Shown here piece after piece: positions 1 through 11,500 of a stretch of DNA of 55,548 bases. The stretch covers positions 22,651 through 78,198 of the forward strand of contig JBBHKE010001201.1 in the NCBI GenBank assembly GCA_037447655.1. Direction: 5' to 3'. A program made the translations under genes and the position numbers. Source of the stretch: Zygnema cylindricum (lineage: Eukaryota > Streptophyta > Zygnematophyceae > Zygnematales > Zygnemataceae). Under the pieces are notes generated by a model. That model saw only the letters and a list, made by a program, of their open reading frames with translations. It was not told the origin of the DNA and searched no databases. How positions within the stretch are numbered: position 1 is the stretch's first letter; each line of letters opens with the position of its first letter.

Positions 1-73
<73 letters not shown>
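1..73. repeat. (CT)n microsatellite at window edge
   Basis: An uninterrupted CT dinucleotide run of about 36 units fills the left edge and ends at a CTCGCTAGCG segment. The right edge ends in a GA-rich tract, so both borders of the window are simple repeats of the kind that often stops an assembly. Confidence 0.97.
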
Positions 74-76
<3 letters not shown>

Positions 77-1300
77 AGCGCCTCAAGATTTATCCCTTTG
101 TCTATGGCCACCATTTCCAAAGGAGATTGTCTCCCTCTTTTCCTCCTTCCCCCATGGCTAGAGCCGCCTACCCTTCTTCGCCTTTCAATCGGTTTCCAAT
201 TCTTTTCCCAACCATTCCATTTTGTGTCGCTTCTTCCTTCTCCTCTCCCTCTCCTATGGGAGCCATGCCTTTTTTAGTTCTTGGGCCTTGTCCTCCAATA
301 TGAGAAGAAACCACGGAGTCCTAACCTTCCTTCCTCCTCCCCCTCCCCGACCTTTTCCCTCTTGCTCCTCCTTTGCCGCAATCATCCTCCCCCTCCCCGG
401 CCTCTTCCCTCTCGCTCACCCTTTACCGTAATGAAGGGGAAAGGGAAGTAGGCGGTCTCTCCCTCCAACCTTTTTTCAAGCGGAAAAGTATCCCCTCTCT
501 CTCATCGGGCGCCTTTTCCTATCTTTATGCACGGAGTCACCTCATCCCTCCTCCCCTTCTTCTTCTCTCTCCCTCGCGGAGCTCTTATCGTCAGCTGCTG
601 CTCGTCGCCCCCTCTCTCCCATTCCCTCTCCCTCTCCTCCCTCCCCCTCTTGTCCCTCGGCCACGTCGACCTTAACTCCCATCTCAACCCTTTTGGTGAA
701 AGGCCTCGCTGTCCCTCCCTGTCCGCGAGCCCTTCTTTGTCTCCCTACTCCTCCTTGGGCCCTTCTATGTCCCCTTGTTCCTCCTTGTCAACCGACCGTC
801 TTTCTCCTTGCTCCTCCTTGTCAACCGGTCGTCTTTCGCGCTAGCTGTTGTTATCCTTGCCCCCTTGTTATTATTTTTGCCCTTTTGTTGTTATTTATCT
901 CCCTGCATCTCGTTGTTATTCATCTCCTCGCCCCTCGCTATTTTTTATCTCCCTAGCTCTCTTTGCCTCCCTGCCGTTCCCAGCCTCCAATCACTTTCTT
1001 TGCCAGTTTGCCCCCCATCCCCTCACTTTTCTCTTTTGCTCCATTCTCCACCCACCCCTTGTCCCTTCCCTTCCCTCCCTCTACCCCTTCCTTTGACAAT
1101 TTTTTTCGACTCTCCCCCTCTGGCCGTCACCGTGGCCAATTTGTCACTGTTGATAATAATGATCCATTCGTGCATTTTTTTTTTGAGCTTCCCTTCCTTT
1201 CCTTTCCTACCCCAGTTCCCTCAAATCTTATCCTTCGACTCTTTAGGTTTCAGCCACCCCAACCCTCCCACCCTCACCTTCCTTCTTCCCTTACTATATG
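74..1300. other. Pyrimidine-rich, gene-free stretch
   Basis: About 1.2 kb with strong C+T bias on the plus strand, rich in CTCC, CCTTCC and TTGTTATT runs. Several frames stay open only because the composition lacks stop codons; they give Ser/Pro/Leu-rich translations with no domain. A short repeat of the type CTCCTTGTCAACCG appears at about 780-835. I see no gene. Confidence 0.7.
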
Positions 1301-2310
1301 ACTTCCCAAAAAAATCCCACAAACTTATGTTAAGATTCGTAAATGGAGGGATGGAAGGGACAATCCGAATAAAGTGAATGATGAGCCGGTCAGGATTTGA
1401 ACCTGGGACCTTTCACCGCACTAACTATAATGCCACCAGCTGAGATGCTAATATTGGCGGGTGCAATTTTATTACGTTTTAGTGTGGATTTTACCACAAA
1501 TGAGGGTATCGATCGAGACGTTTCATATACGTTAGCACCCTCTCTCTCGAGGTAGACGGTCATAATATCTATTTGTAACCTAGTCCCTCTAGCTATGACA
1601 CCATGTTAAGATTCGTTTAATCGATGGATAGATGGGTCGATCCTAATAAAATGAATGATGAGACGACCAAGATTTGAACTTGGGACTTTTCACTTAAGCG
1701 AATGTACTAATCACTGTGCCACCAGCTCAGATGTTAAGACTGGCGGGTCCAATTTTATTAGGTTTTAGTGCGAATTTTATCACAAATCAAGGTATCGATC
1801 AGCACGTTTCACGCACGTCAACAATCAGATCTCTTGACTTCTTACATTTCAACCACCTTAACCCTCCGATCGGCACGTTTCACATACGTGAACAATCTTA
1901 TCCGTTGACTCCTTACATTTCAGCCACCCTTACCCTCCTACCCCCACCTTTCCTCTCTCGCTACCATATGACCTGCTAGAAAATCCCACAAATTTACTTA
2001 CCCTATCAATTTTTTACCTCTATTTCCCCCTTCCCCTTCAACTCACCCTAACTCCCTTTATATCACATTCAGTACGAAATCCCCTATTAGAATTTCCCCT
2101 TTGAGACTGGTGAGTCCAATTTTTTTAGGTTTTAGTGCGGGTTTTACCACAAATTAAGGTATCGATCGGCACGTTTCACATACGTCAACAATCCTATCCC
2201 TCGACTCCTTACATTTAATCCACCCCAACCCTCCTACCATCATCTTACCTTTCCCACTACCATATGACTTGCTAAAAAATCCCACAAATTTACTTTCCCT
2301 TTGAATTTTT
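1200..2310. repeat. Composite repeat array with tRNA-like segments
   Basis: Three to four diverged copies of the same blocks recur. One block carries a segment like TTTTAGTGCGGATTTTACCA followed by GTATCGATCG and CACGTTTCACATACGT; copies lie near 1470, 1755 and 2120. A second block runs from a CTTATCC..GACTC motif through CATATGACTTGCTA to AATCCCACAAA; copies lie near 1225-1325, 1880-1995 and 2185-2295. The units beginning TGTTAAGATTCGT at 1328 and 1604 also carry tRNA-like boxes. The blocks are iterated, so this is a decayed repeat family and not a gene. Confidence 0.75.
1328..1740 (-). mobile_element. TRIM- or SINE-like relic, two copies
   Basis: Two units start with TGTTAAGATTCGT at 1328 and 1604. 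On the minus strand each has a box B like tRNA promoters, GGTTCAAATCC at about 1395-1405 and AGTTCAAATCT at about 1668-1678, preceded by a box-A-like CAGCTGGTGGCA. Just left of the second unit, 1591-1603 reads on the minus strand TGGTGTCATAGCT. That is close to the initiator-Met tRNA primer-binding site common in plant LTR elements, and it directly abuts a terminal CA. These features fit a terminal-repeat retrotransposon in miniature, or a tRNA-derived SINE. The copies are too diverged for me to decide. Confidence 0.5.
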
Positions 2311-2409
2311 TACCTATCTTTCCCCCTACCTCTACACCGACCCTACCTTTCCTTATACCACATTTTGTACAAAATCCCCTATGAGAATTTCCCCTATAAG
2401 AATTTATGT

Positions 2410-2960
2410 TAGTCGGGATTCTTTTCCCTCTCTTCTTTCAGCCACCCCTTTGACCAAACCTCTAGAGATATTCCTTCTCAGGATTCTTCTCATTCTCCTC
2501 CTCCGGTCACCCATTCGACCAAACCTCTTTAGAGACCCTTTCCCATCTGACATTTCAAATTCCCCACCATTTTTACCTACACCCCGTTTCCAGCTCCTTT
2601 CCTCCTCCAGTCACCCCGATCCATTTTCAAGATTCTTCTCCCTCTTTTCCTCGGGTCACCCTGTGGACCAAATCTCTATAAAGACCCCTTCCCACCTAAC
2701 ATTCTCGATTCCCCGCCATTTTTACCTCCACCCCCTTTACCAGTTCATGGACAAGTTTCCTTTCGAACTCGTGGACAAGTTTCCCTTTCGGAAAAATCAA
2801 AAAAGATGTCGCACAAAATTTCGGAGAAAGTTTCGCAAGAAATTTTGGACAAAATTTCGCAAAAAATTTTGCATGAAATTTCGGACGAAATTTCTCAAAT
2901 CGATTAGTTTTTGGGTGAATTAGAAAATTCGCAAGAAATTTCAAACAAAATTTTGCAAAT
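2410..2960. repeat. Degenerate tandem repeats
   Basis: Segments around 2450, 2518 and 2665 each read GACCAAA-C/T-CTCT followed by a GATTCTT, TCACCC and CCATTTTTACCT context, an imperfect direct repeat. From about 2805 to 2960 a second array has a 12-16 bp unit AAATTTCGSAMRAAATTT, seen as successive AAATTTCGG, AAGTTTCGC, AAATTTTGG and AAATTTCGC. A 180-residue frame across 2381-2923 is the translation of these repeats (KFRRKFRKKFWTKFRKKF-like) and is not a credible gene. Confidence 0.65.
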
Positions 2961-5124
2961 CGATTAATTTTTGACTGAATTAGAAAAAGAGAAAATGAAG
3001 TTTATGAAAAATTTAGAAAGGATCAAAAGCGGGCTCGAGAAAAAAGAAAAAAAATGTTTTTTTTTTTTTTTTTTATGGATTTGATGGTTATGTTTATTTT
3101 TTAGATGAAAAAAAGGCTCAAAAGTTTAAGAGACATTAAAAAAAATAAAATGTTTTTATTTCCTTAATTATGGATTTTTTTGTAACTTTGTATTTTTGTT
3201 TTTTTTTAGTTTTAAAAAGAAAAACCACTTTTTCAGCCAGAACATGTTTTTCAAACAAATGATAAAAATTGAAGCAATCCTATCTAATAATTGTTGTCTA
3301 TGTTTTTGTAGAATATATTTTTTTGATAGTTATTTTTTTTTTTTAATTTTTTTTGATTTTTTTTAACAAACGAAAAAATCCGAATTCGTGAAAATTGAAG
3401 ATCATTCAGAAATTTATCTTTTTTCTACAATGGAAAATCTAACGAAAATTGTTATTTTTTAAAAACCGTCGCAACAATTCAAAATTGTAATGGTATGTAT
3501 CGATTTATGAATTTTTTCTTTTACTTTTTTGTTTATGTTTTGTGTTTATTTATTTGTAATTTTTTTTTTTTTTTCAATTAATTGTCCTGGTTGTTTGGAC
3601 GGAATGTATTTTCTCAAAGACCCTAAGGACCGTAACTCCACAGAAATTGATAATATCGATTTTATTTTTGAAGAAAATGCCTCGAAAGAAATAATGTAAT
3701 TGTTTTTTTTTGTTTTTTTTTGTGTTTTATTTTTTTGTTTTTGTGTTATTCTAATGATTTTTAAACATAAAAACTAATTTTATACTTAAACGAAAAAAAA
3801 ATGTTTTTTCAAAAAAATAAAAAAAACTGTTTAGTTAACAAAAAATGTCGGAAAAAACTTTGATAAAATACCTCATATCATTGAAGAAATGAAATGGTTA
3901 GTGGTTTTTTTTTTTTTTTTTCTTTGTAATTATTGTTGCCTATTTTTTTATAGAATATGTTTTTTTTTGTTTTTTTTTTATGTTTTTGTGTTTTTAATAG
4001 GCAAAAAAATCTGAATTCGTGGAAAGTTAAAAATTATTCGAAAAATCTATTGTTTTCCAAAACGAAATGAGAAATTGTAATTTTCAAAAAATCAAATAAC
4101 TTTAAGTGGGCGGTGATATGAACCAGGCGTGTTTATGTTTTTTGTTCATTTATTTGTTAATATTTTTTATTTCTAATTGACTTTTAACGGGAGTGTATTG
4201 AATGTTATGTTTTTGAGATTTGTCTTTTTTCATTTAATTTATGAGATATTAGCTTTTTTTTTTATGTTTTTTTAACGCATTGAACGAAGTATTTATCCAT
4301 TTATAGTGAGCGGAATTTTGATGAGGAAAGCTAAGACGTTGATTCGCGAAAGCCGATCCGATTTTTTCTTTTTCAACGTTTAAGAATTATTTTTTTGGAC
4401 GAATATTTTTCCCAATAACCTTAAATCATGGATTAATAAATTAAGTCTTTTTTCAAAAGAAACTTTTGTTAAATAATGAAAATCTTATTTTTAATGGTTT
4501 TTTATGGTTTATATTTTCTTTTTTCAGATAAAAAAAAGGGGGCTCAAAAGTTTAAAAAGATATTATAAAAAAAAAATTGTGTTCTTTTATGATTTTTAGA
4601 CAGAACTAATGTCTTATTCAACATAAAAATGTTCAAAATAAAAACTAAATTGTTAGCAAAAAATGTCGAAAAAAAAAATCATGTCGAAATCATGGAAGGA
4701 AAGGACAAAATAAATGAAATAATAAGTGGCTTTCATTTTTTTATTGCACTTTGTAATAATTGTTGCCTATTTTTTATAGAATATGCTTTTTAAATAGTTG
4801 TTTTATTATATTTTTATGAAGAGAAAGAGAGATCTACATGTTTTTTAAATAGTTGTTTTATTATATTTTTATAGGGAAAAAGAGAGATAAGAGAAGGAAG
4901 GAATGAGGAATTGTAATAATTATTTTTAGATAGTTTTTTTATTATGTTTTTATAGAAGAGAGAGAAAAAAAATTAAATGGTAAATGGGTATTTTTTTTTT
5001 TGTTCTTTGTATTAATTGTTGTTTATTTTTTTGTAGAATATGCTTTTTAAATAATTATTTTATTATGTTTTTGTGTTTGTATTTTTTTTTGTTTTTAAAA
5101 ATAGTTGTTTTATTATATTTTTGT

Positions 5125-5158
<34 letters not shown>

Positions 5159-5450
5159 CAGGTAAAAAAAATATATTCATGGAAATTGAAGATCAATCGG
5201 AACTTATTCTTTTTCCCAAAACGAAAAATCTGACAGAACTAATAATAATAATAATAAAAAAAAATTGACGGAAATTGCAATTTTCAAAAAACCACAAAAA
5301 ATTGAAAAAATTGAAAACAAAAAAACTCAAAATTGTGGTATTTTTTTCATTTTTTTTTGAATTTTTCTGTTTATGCTTTTTGTTCATTTATTTGTTATAT
5401 TTTTTTCAAGTTTTTCAATTTAATGATTTTTTAAGGTTTTTTAAAGTAAA
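2960..5450. repeat. T-rich decayed repeat array
   Basis: About 2.5 kb of very T-rich DNA built from diverged copies. The motif ATTGTTGCCTATTTTTTATA plus GAATATGC recurs near 3285, 3930, 4755 and 5015. A block containing GAATTCGTGRAAA, then GAAGATCA, then AAAACGAAAAATCTGACG and AATTTTCAAAAAA recurs near 3375-3480, 4010-4095 and 5170-5300. A third, GGCTCAAAAGTTTAA, recurs near 3115 and 4540. The spacing suggests units of roughly 600-1,100 bp. I see no gene. Confidence 0.7.
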
Positions 5451-6140
5451 GTTAAGGTGTGAGGGAGGGGTTTGAGGAGTTCGGGGAAAGAGGGTGGTAG
5501 TATAAGTTAAGGGAGTAGAGGGAGTTAGGTTAAAAGAAGAGAGGGAGAAGGGTTAGGAGGGTAACGGGAGAAGGGTTAGGAGAGGTAGCTTAGGGGAGTT
5601 GGGTTAGAGGGGGTAGAGAGAAGGGTTCTTTAAAATAATTCCATTTAGTAATGGGGAGAGTAAATGATTAGGTTAAGGAAGGTTTTTTCCTTTACGTTTT
5701 TTGTAGTTTTATTTTCTTTACTTTTTTTTTATTTTTTCATTAAATTTGTACCATATTATGAACCATTTTTAGTGCGTAGGTGGAGTAGGGGTGGAGGGAT
5801 AGACAAGGAGTGGTAGAGAAGAAATTTGAACAAAAACGTTTTATACAGAGACGAACGTAAAGTGTTTCTCAAATTCTCCTCGCATGTGAAAATTTAAAAC
5901 AGGGATCTATGCTAACATTACTATTCATGACCTTCGACGCGAGCATACATCACCTAAACGTTAGATAAAGTGATGTTTCTAACGTCTTAGAGAATATGTA
6001 CATGCGTGGGATCAACAATCAAAACCCGATATTTGATGCACCGATGCGAGGTTTTGATGTGCAATGCATGGGTGCCCAGTACGCATCCAATATTTTCTAT
6101 TTCAACGTGTAGCCATATTCAATCAATTTCTGAACTTCGG
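5450..6140. other. G-rich minisatellite then unannotated spacer
   Basis: 5450-5640 is purine-rich with repeats such as GAGAAGGGTTAGGAG and GGGAGTTAGGTTA. They resemble interspersed TTAGGG-like words but are not a clean telomere array. 5640-6140 is spacer leading into the hAT relic; I see no gene in it. Confidence 0.55.
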
Positions 6141-6145
6141 CTTCT

Positions 6146-7077
6146 AAAATTGGAGAGACTATGTTTGCTACTAATTTTATTATGCTCCAAAGGTTATTAG
6201 ATGTGAAAGAGAGTTTGGAGCGTTTAATGTTTGATAACAAATTCAAGGAATGGGTGGGGAAACCTATGTACAGGATAGAGGGGGCTAAGGTTAGGGGCCA
6301 CATTCTAAGCACGGAGTTTTGGGTTAGAGTGAGTGAAGCCGTGTCAATTTCAGAACCGGTGGTAAGGTTGATGAGGGAATGCGACAAAGGTGGCCCGAAT
6401 ATGGGGAAGGTTTACCATGGTTTTTACGCGATTGGACTGTTTTTTGACAATTTAGCTTGCGCTGGAGGAGGTAATATTCGAAGGGCATGCAGACTTTGGC
6501 GAGGTGGAAGATGGCCTACATCCCGATTTATGCGGCCGGTTTTGTACTCGATCCGGAGTATCAAAATCTTGCATATGGGCAACGTGCTAACTCGATAGTT
6601 ATGGACGGTTTTGAGATAATGTTGGAGAGGATGCTCTCAAATGTAGAGGAGATAGAAGAAGCCCACATGCAGTTATCAAAATATTGACTTTTTGAGGCAG
6701 TTTTTGGTAGGGAAATGACAAAATCTTGTGCAAAGAAAATGCCGGCGTGGAAGTGGTGGCATGACTTTGGCCATGCCACTCCTATCTTGCAGAAGGTTGC
6801 AACAAAAATACTTGTGCAATGCTCAGCTGCAAGCTCCTGCGAGCGTAATTGGTCAACATATGACCATATACACTCAAAAAAAAAAAAAAGATTAACGGCT
6901 AAAGGGGCTAATGATCTGGTATGGGTTTTCACTAATCTCAGACTGTTAAATAAAACAAAGGATGTTAGCTATGAAGAGAGGATGGTGGCATGGGAAGAAG
7001 AGGAAGGGGAAGTAGGGGAAGAGGGTTCGGATGAAGACATCATGGACGTCAATGTAGGGGAAGATGATTTAGAGTAG
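6146..7077 (+). pseudogene. hAT-family transposase fragment, frameshifted
   Basis: Three overlapping reading pieces resemble the C-terminal half of plant hAT transposases. Piece 1 (about 6146-6460) has FATNFIMLQRLLDVKESLER and a KFKEW motif, as in the region before the dimerisation domain. Piece 2 (about 6487-6685) continues in another frame with AGFVLDPEYQ. Piece 3 (about 6700-7077) has the hAT C-terminal dimerisation signature: a Trp-rich start, then CSAASSCERNWSTYDHIHSK, then an NLRLLNK end and an acidic tail. Frame changes near 6460-6490 and a stop at 6685-6687 separate the pieces. No N-terminal BED zinc finger or intact DDE core is visible. This is a broken relic. The pieces and their order are clear; the left border is a guess. 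Confidence 0.8.
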
Positions 7078-7204
7078 AGATAGACGAAAAATATGTATTT
7101 TTTTTTTATTAATGTGATTGATCTTATTTTAATATCTTGTTTTTCTATGGCGTGCAAATTGCTGAATGTGAAAAATCAAAAATGTCATTAGTTCTTGGTC
7201 TGTA

Positions 7205-7380
7205 TTTTTTTTTTTTGGAGTAATGCGTTGTCTGCGAGATAGAGAAAGAAGGCAGACAGAAGGCGGCCATGTCAAATGGGCTCGGACAGACGAAATTTCA
7301 CAAAATTTTACTTTTATGACATTCGAACCTGGGTACGTCACGTCCGCAGCGTAACATAAGGTGGACGACTGGACTACGGG
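7205..7380 (-). mobile_element. tRNA-derived SINE with poly(A) tail
   Basis: Read on the minus strand, the element begins near 7380 with a box-A-like stretch (TAGTCCAGTCGTCC). Box B follows at about 7321-7330 (GGTTCGAAT), spaced as in a tRNA, then a roughly 100-bp body. It ends in a 12-base A run (T run at 7205-7216 on the plus strand). This head, body and tail order is that of a tRNA-related SINE. I could not see a convincing target-site duplication. Confidence 0.6.
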
Positions 7381-8528
7381 TTGGTGAAGAAGTTTCGATA
7401 CCGGCATTGTGTGTGATAAAAATATAAAGGGTTTATTGTTTTACCGCTCATTTAACTGAAAAGACTTGCAAACTGCGTTATATGTAATAGTTTTTTGTTT
7501 TTTTATGTACGGAATAGTACGGAAGGAAATTCATTAACGATTTTTTACGATTTGATCAAAAGGTTCAATGCGTTTGTTACGTATAATTCGTCGCGTACGG
7601 TACGTTCGCACTAATCGCCGTGAACAACTAAGGGTCATATTGTGTGTTTTACATACAATAGGCATATTGTATGGGCCTACTTTCTCCTACTTTTGAACTA
7701 TGTTATAAATACTATCCCACGATAGCTGGTCTTCCCTAAGCGACAAGAGGTGTATCTGTAGTTTAGTGAGGACCATTTCTCGATATTACAACTTACGAAA
7801 GGACTATCTGTCATATTAGCGTCTGCAAATTTGAACGTCCGCGTGTTTTAGTTCGCTAAAAAATTTCGTCCGTCGGCGTGCGCTGAACTATGATCATACG
7901 TCAGATTCGTACGTTCGTACAAGAGTGTCCACAGCACACACCCATACAGTATGCCTACTCTACGCGAGTTTAGTGCCAAGTTTTGTGCGTCTACCAAAGG
8001 CCTACCATAAAAACGCCTACTTTTGAACTATGGTTTAAACCACACGAATATCTACACTTTAAACTCCATGAATATCCATAGTTTAAACCGTACGAATATT
8101 CGCAATTCAGGAAAAGGACAGTTCATAGTAGAAGACATGCCATACTCATGTAACATCGTGATTCCCCGGTCATGATCATGAGCACTCCTCCTCCTACTTT
8201 TTGAGGAAAATCTAGTAATATTGAGAGTGAAATATTGAACTAACTAAAGAGTTGAGAATGCGTTATCGTTTAGTTTGTTCATGTCTATATATGAAGAACA
8301 AGCTTTTGCTTAACATGCAATGTCAAATCTGAAATTCACTCATGGTAGCAACCAATGCTTTAGCAAAATTGCATCTTTGCTTTTTCCATCCTTAGGTTAG
8401 CTCAGATTATAAATTAATATTGTGCTTTTTCATCCTCACTTCTGCCAGTAATATTCTAGCCATGTAATATTTGATCATCCAGAACTTGATGAAGCAACAT
8501 TTTTGTGGTTGAAGCACTGAAATTAGCC
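7381..8528. other. Spacer upstream of the EDM2-like gene, with a 24-bp repeat
   Basis: No gene is recognised. At 8034-8105 three adjacent 24-bp units occur, each TTTAAAC followed by a YACGAATATYYRC- or CATGAATATCC-type segment. A TATATA word lies at about 8286, but its distance to any transcription start is unknown. Further 5' exons or the promoter of the EDM2-like gene may lie here. Confidence 0.5.
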
Positions 8529-11500
8529 ATGTCTCGGGTTTGTTTGCACTTAGAAGAGACAGGAATTGATCATCATGGTTTTCCGTTGTATGCTCTTTTT
8601 CACTCGGAAAACAATGAAAGTATTCAACTTAGGGCTGGAGGCTTCTATGCTGGACATGCTTCCCCGCTAGAGCTTAGAAAAAGGTTAGAGAAGGAGTTGT
8701 TTGGTGATCAAAATGAGCTTTTGGATATTGTTAGTACCGCCCCTTCAATAGGAATTGTGAGCAATGAAACTGACGGAGATTTGATAAAAGCTTCCCTTCG
8801 AAACGTGACGTTACAAACAGCTTCTTTGCCTGCTGGCAATGAAAAGGAGACTTCCGTACGGACAGAGAAGCAGCTGGACCAGGTAAGACAAATACACAAG
8901 GCTTCTGTTTTCCCTTACTTCCTTTCTTTCGATATACGACAAAAATCGCCTTTTAAATTGAGCAATGATTTGTAATTTCTGATTTCTCCTTCAATTTCTG
9001 TTAAAACCTTCATTTTCGTTGTATTTATACCTCTGAAAAGGTGAATTTGGTATGCTATTATGTTTCGCATATATTAGCCCTCTTCATATATTTCTCCTAT
9101 TTTCTTTGCTCAGGGTACTCATGCTTGCCTTTACTTGAACTATGTGGATCTCTTTTCCTTCAACCAACGGACACTGTTTCACAACCAACTATCTTGTTGA
9201 CGTAGCACATTTGCATGGTAAACTGGAAATTTCTTATTCAAATCCGGTTTACATGTACTGGCTTATGACAATTTTTGGGTAAAGACTTATGACAAATTTA
9301 TGCCTTCACATTTTACAACTAGCTAGATTGTCCGGAGCTAATTACAGTACAACTCGTCATTGCTTTAGGGCATTTTATTATGCAGGGAATTTGTTTGCTC
9401 TTGTTGGTCTATGAGAGTGTGGTATCGATAATCTGAAATGCGTTTTTGGTTTCACACTTCGAAAATTCTAAAATTCTATTTTTCAGTAGTTCGAGGAGCC
9501 AAAAGGCATGTTGTTTATATTTCATCTCTGCCTCCCCTTCCTAAAACCTTAGTTAAGACTTTGACAAGTAAATCTGACATTTTTGTCCCTTCTGCTGTGA
9601 AAACGTCTTTACATTACTAGTCTTCACTCGTATGTCTTTCACTTCTCTGCTTTGTGTCAATTCACTTGTCTATGCTTTTGTCCTCAACAGACGAGTTCCA
9701 TTTAAGGTAGATAGATTTTCTCTTGTACCAACTTGAATACTTCTCTTTTGTCGTCTATACTGTTTAGGATGGGGGAACTGTGAGTGAATCAAAACCTCGT
9801 TCATTGCAATATGTTGCTTTGCTTCGATCTTGGAGCTCCTATTGTGGAAGTTATTTTTTAGACTGTCTCCAACTAATTACCCATGGTGAGTTTTGTATGT
9901 GTAGTTCTATGTCTCGTTTGCCAACACAACTGTATCTTTTTTCTCTCCTTTGCCTGTGTCATAATTGCAGCCTTGTTTAAGAATGCACATTTGTTCATGT
10001 TTTCGGTTGTCCTGCTATTTTCCCACAAGGAACTGCAGTTTCAGTTTTAGTGTCAACCTTTCTGACCATTGAGCCTTTGGACAAGAATTATGAGCAATAG
10101 AATTCTGGGAGGCAGAGGTTTTCTTGATAACTGGTTCATACTAGGTAAACCCATTTATTTACTCCGTGCTTTACGAGGAAATACATTATCGCAGACAGAA
10201 TTTTTGATGTGATTGATGTTGATAAAAAGTATGTATTCAGACAATGTGTCTAAGTGATGAATGTTTAGTCAAGAATTCCTTGGGGTTAGTTGTGTTTGAA
10301 AATCTATGGCACGTTAAACACAGAATTGCATGGAGAACTTCACAATTTTGCCAAATATTTAATGCAAAAAGAATTGTGTAGATCCTTCGGTCTATACTCA
10401 GATTCTTAGGAAAGAGAAGCTGATATTTCCTTACCACACTGTTAAAACTTCACTCTGTACACATTATTCTTCCTATGAAACCATATTTCACCTATGGTGC
10501 AATATTCTACCTGGACAGACCAAGTGTATGGATTGTAGTCATAAAATCTGGAAATTGAGGCTAAATAAATTTTCTTTCAAATTGAAACATTTAGCTTATG
10601 AAAGTTCTAAAAGTATTTGAAATCCTACTACATGTGCAGAATTTATAGTAAGTTTGTCAAGTATAAAATGCTTTTAATTATTATATCCTTACAGTAACAA
10701 ATTACCTTCATTATGTAATGCTTGTAAGTTTTGAGAAGGTAAATTTATGAGGAGTCTAAAGATATGCTCTTACCACTTTTGACCAAAGTAAAGTTTGAAG
10801 ATACTTGTAAAGCGTGCAGCAAAGATTACATGGACCATTGATAATATAAGGAAGATTATTTTGTGTTATTTATGTTGAAAGCTTAAAATTTCTGCCGGAA
10901 TACGGTACAGTAAGGTAAGTAAACATGGAATTAGGACTAATCACGTAGAATATGGATACAGTTTTCCATACTTTAGAACTAGCATGGGTTTCGCCAAATC
11001 ATGTATGTGAAAGTTGATAGATTCTTATTCTACACAAGCTTCAGGATTCCTACTTTGTTGTGGTCCAGCGCTAATAGTTTATGTGAAATTTTCAAAAAGT
11101 TGGTACCTAGAACAGGTATGGTATAGACTAATTGCGATGGATGATGTATATAACAATGTTAGTAAAATTGTTTCTGGCAGGGTCATGGAAAAGGGGGCCT
11201 TTTGTATCAACCAGAGGGTTTCAAATGGGAAGCGCGCAGACGACCAGAGTCTCAAAGAGTTGATGTGTGAGCTATTCAAGAGACCTTACTTCCCAACCTG
11301 TTGTGTTAGATGTTACTAAATAACCTTAACTTAAAGTGGTCCCAATTGTCCGGAATATTAGCAGAGTTGATGTCATTTGTTTCCAGATACCTGATATCCA
11401 GGCATTTGTAATCCCAAAATTCCACTAAATGGTTTTTTTTTCCTGCACATAAGTGGAAAAATAATTGAAGTCCATTCTACAATTAACTAATAATATAGAA

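Noticed and set aside
1380-1445. Possible functional tRNA gene on the minus strand
   Set aside because: Box A and box B are present, but I could not form an acceptor stem or a full cloverleaf. The unit is repeated with changes, so it is a tRNA-derived repeat.
2381-2923. A 180-residue frame with a KFRRKFRKKF tail
   Set aside because: The tail is a 12-16 bp DNA repeat and the first part is another repeat. There is no domain and no gene structure.
5450-5640. Interstitial telomere repeat
   Set aside because: GGGTTAGG words are present but never in consecutive exact copies. The tract is better described as a purine-rich minisatellite.
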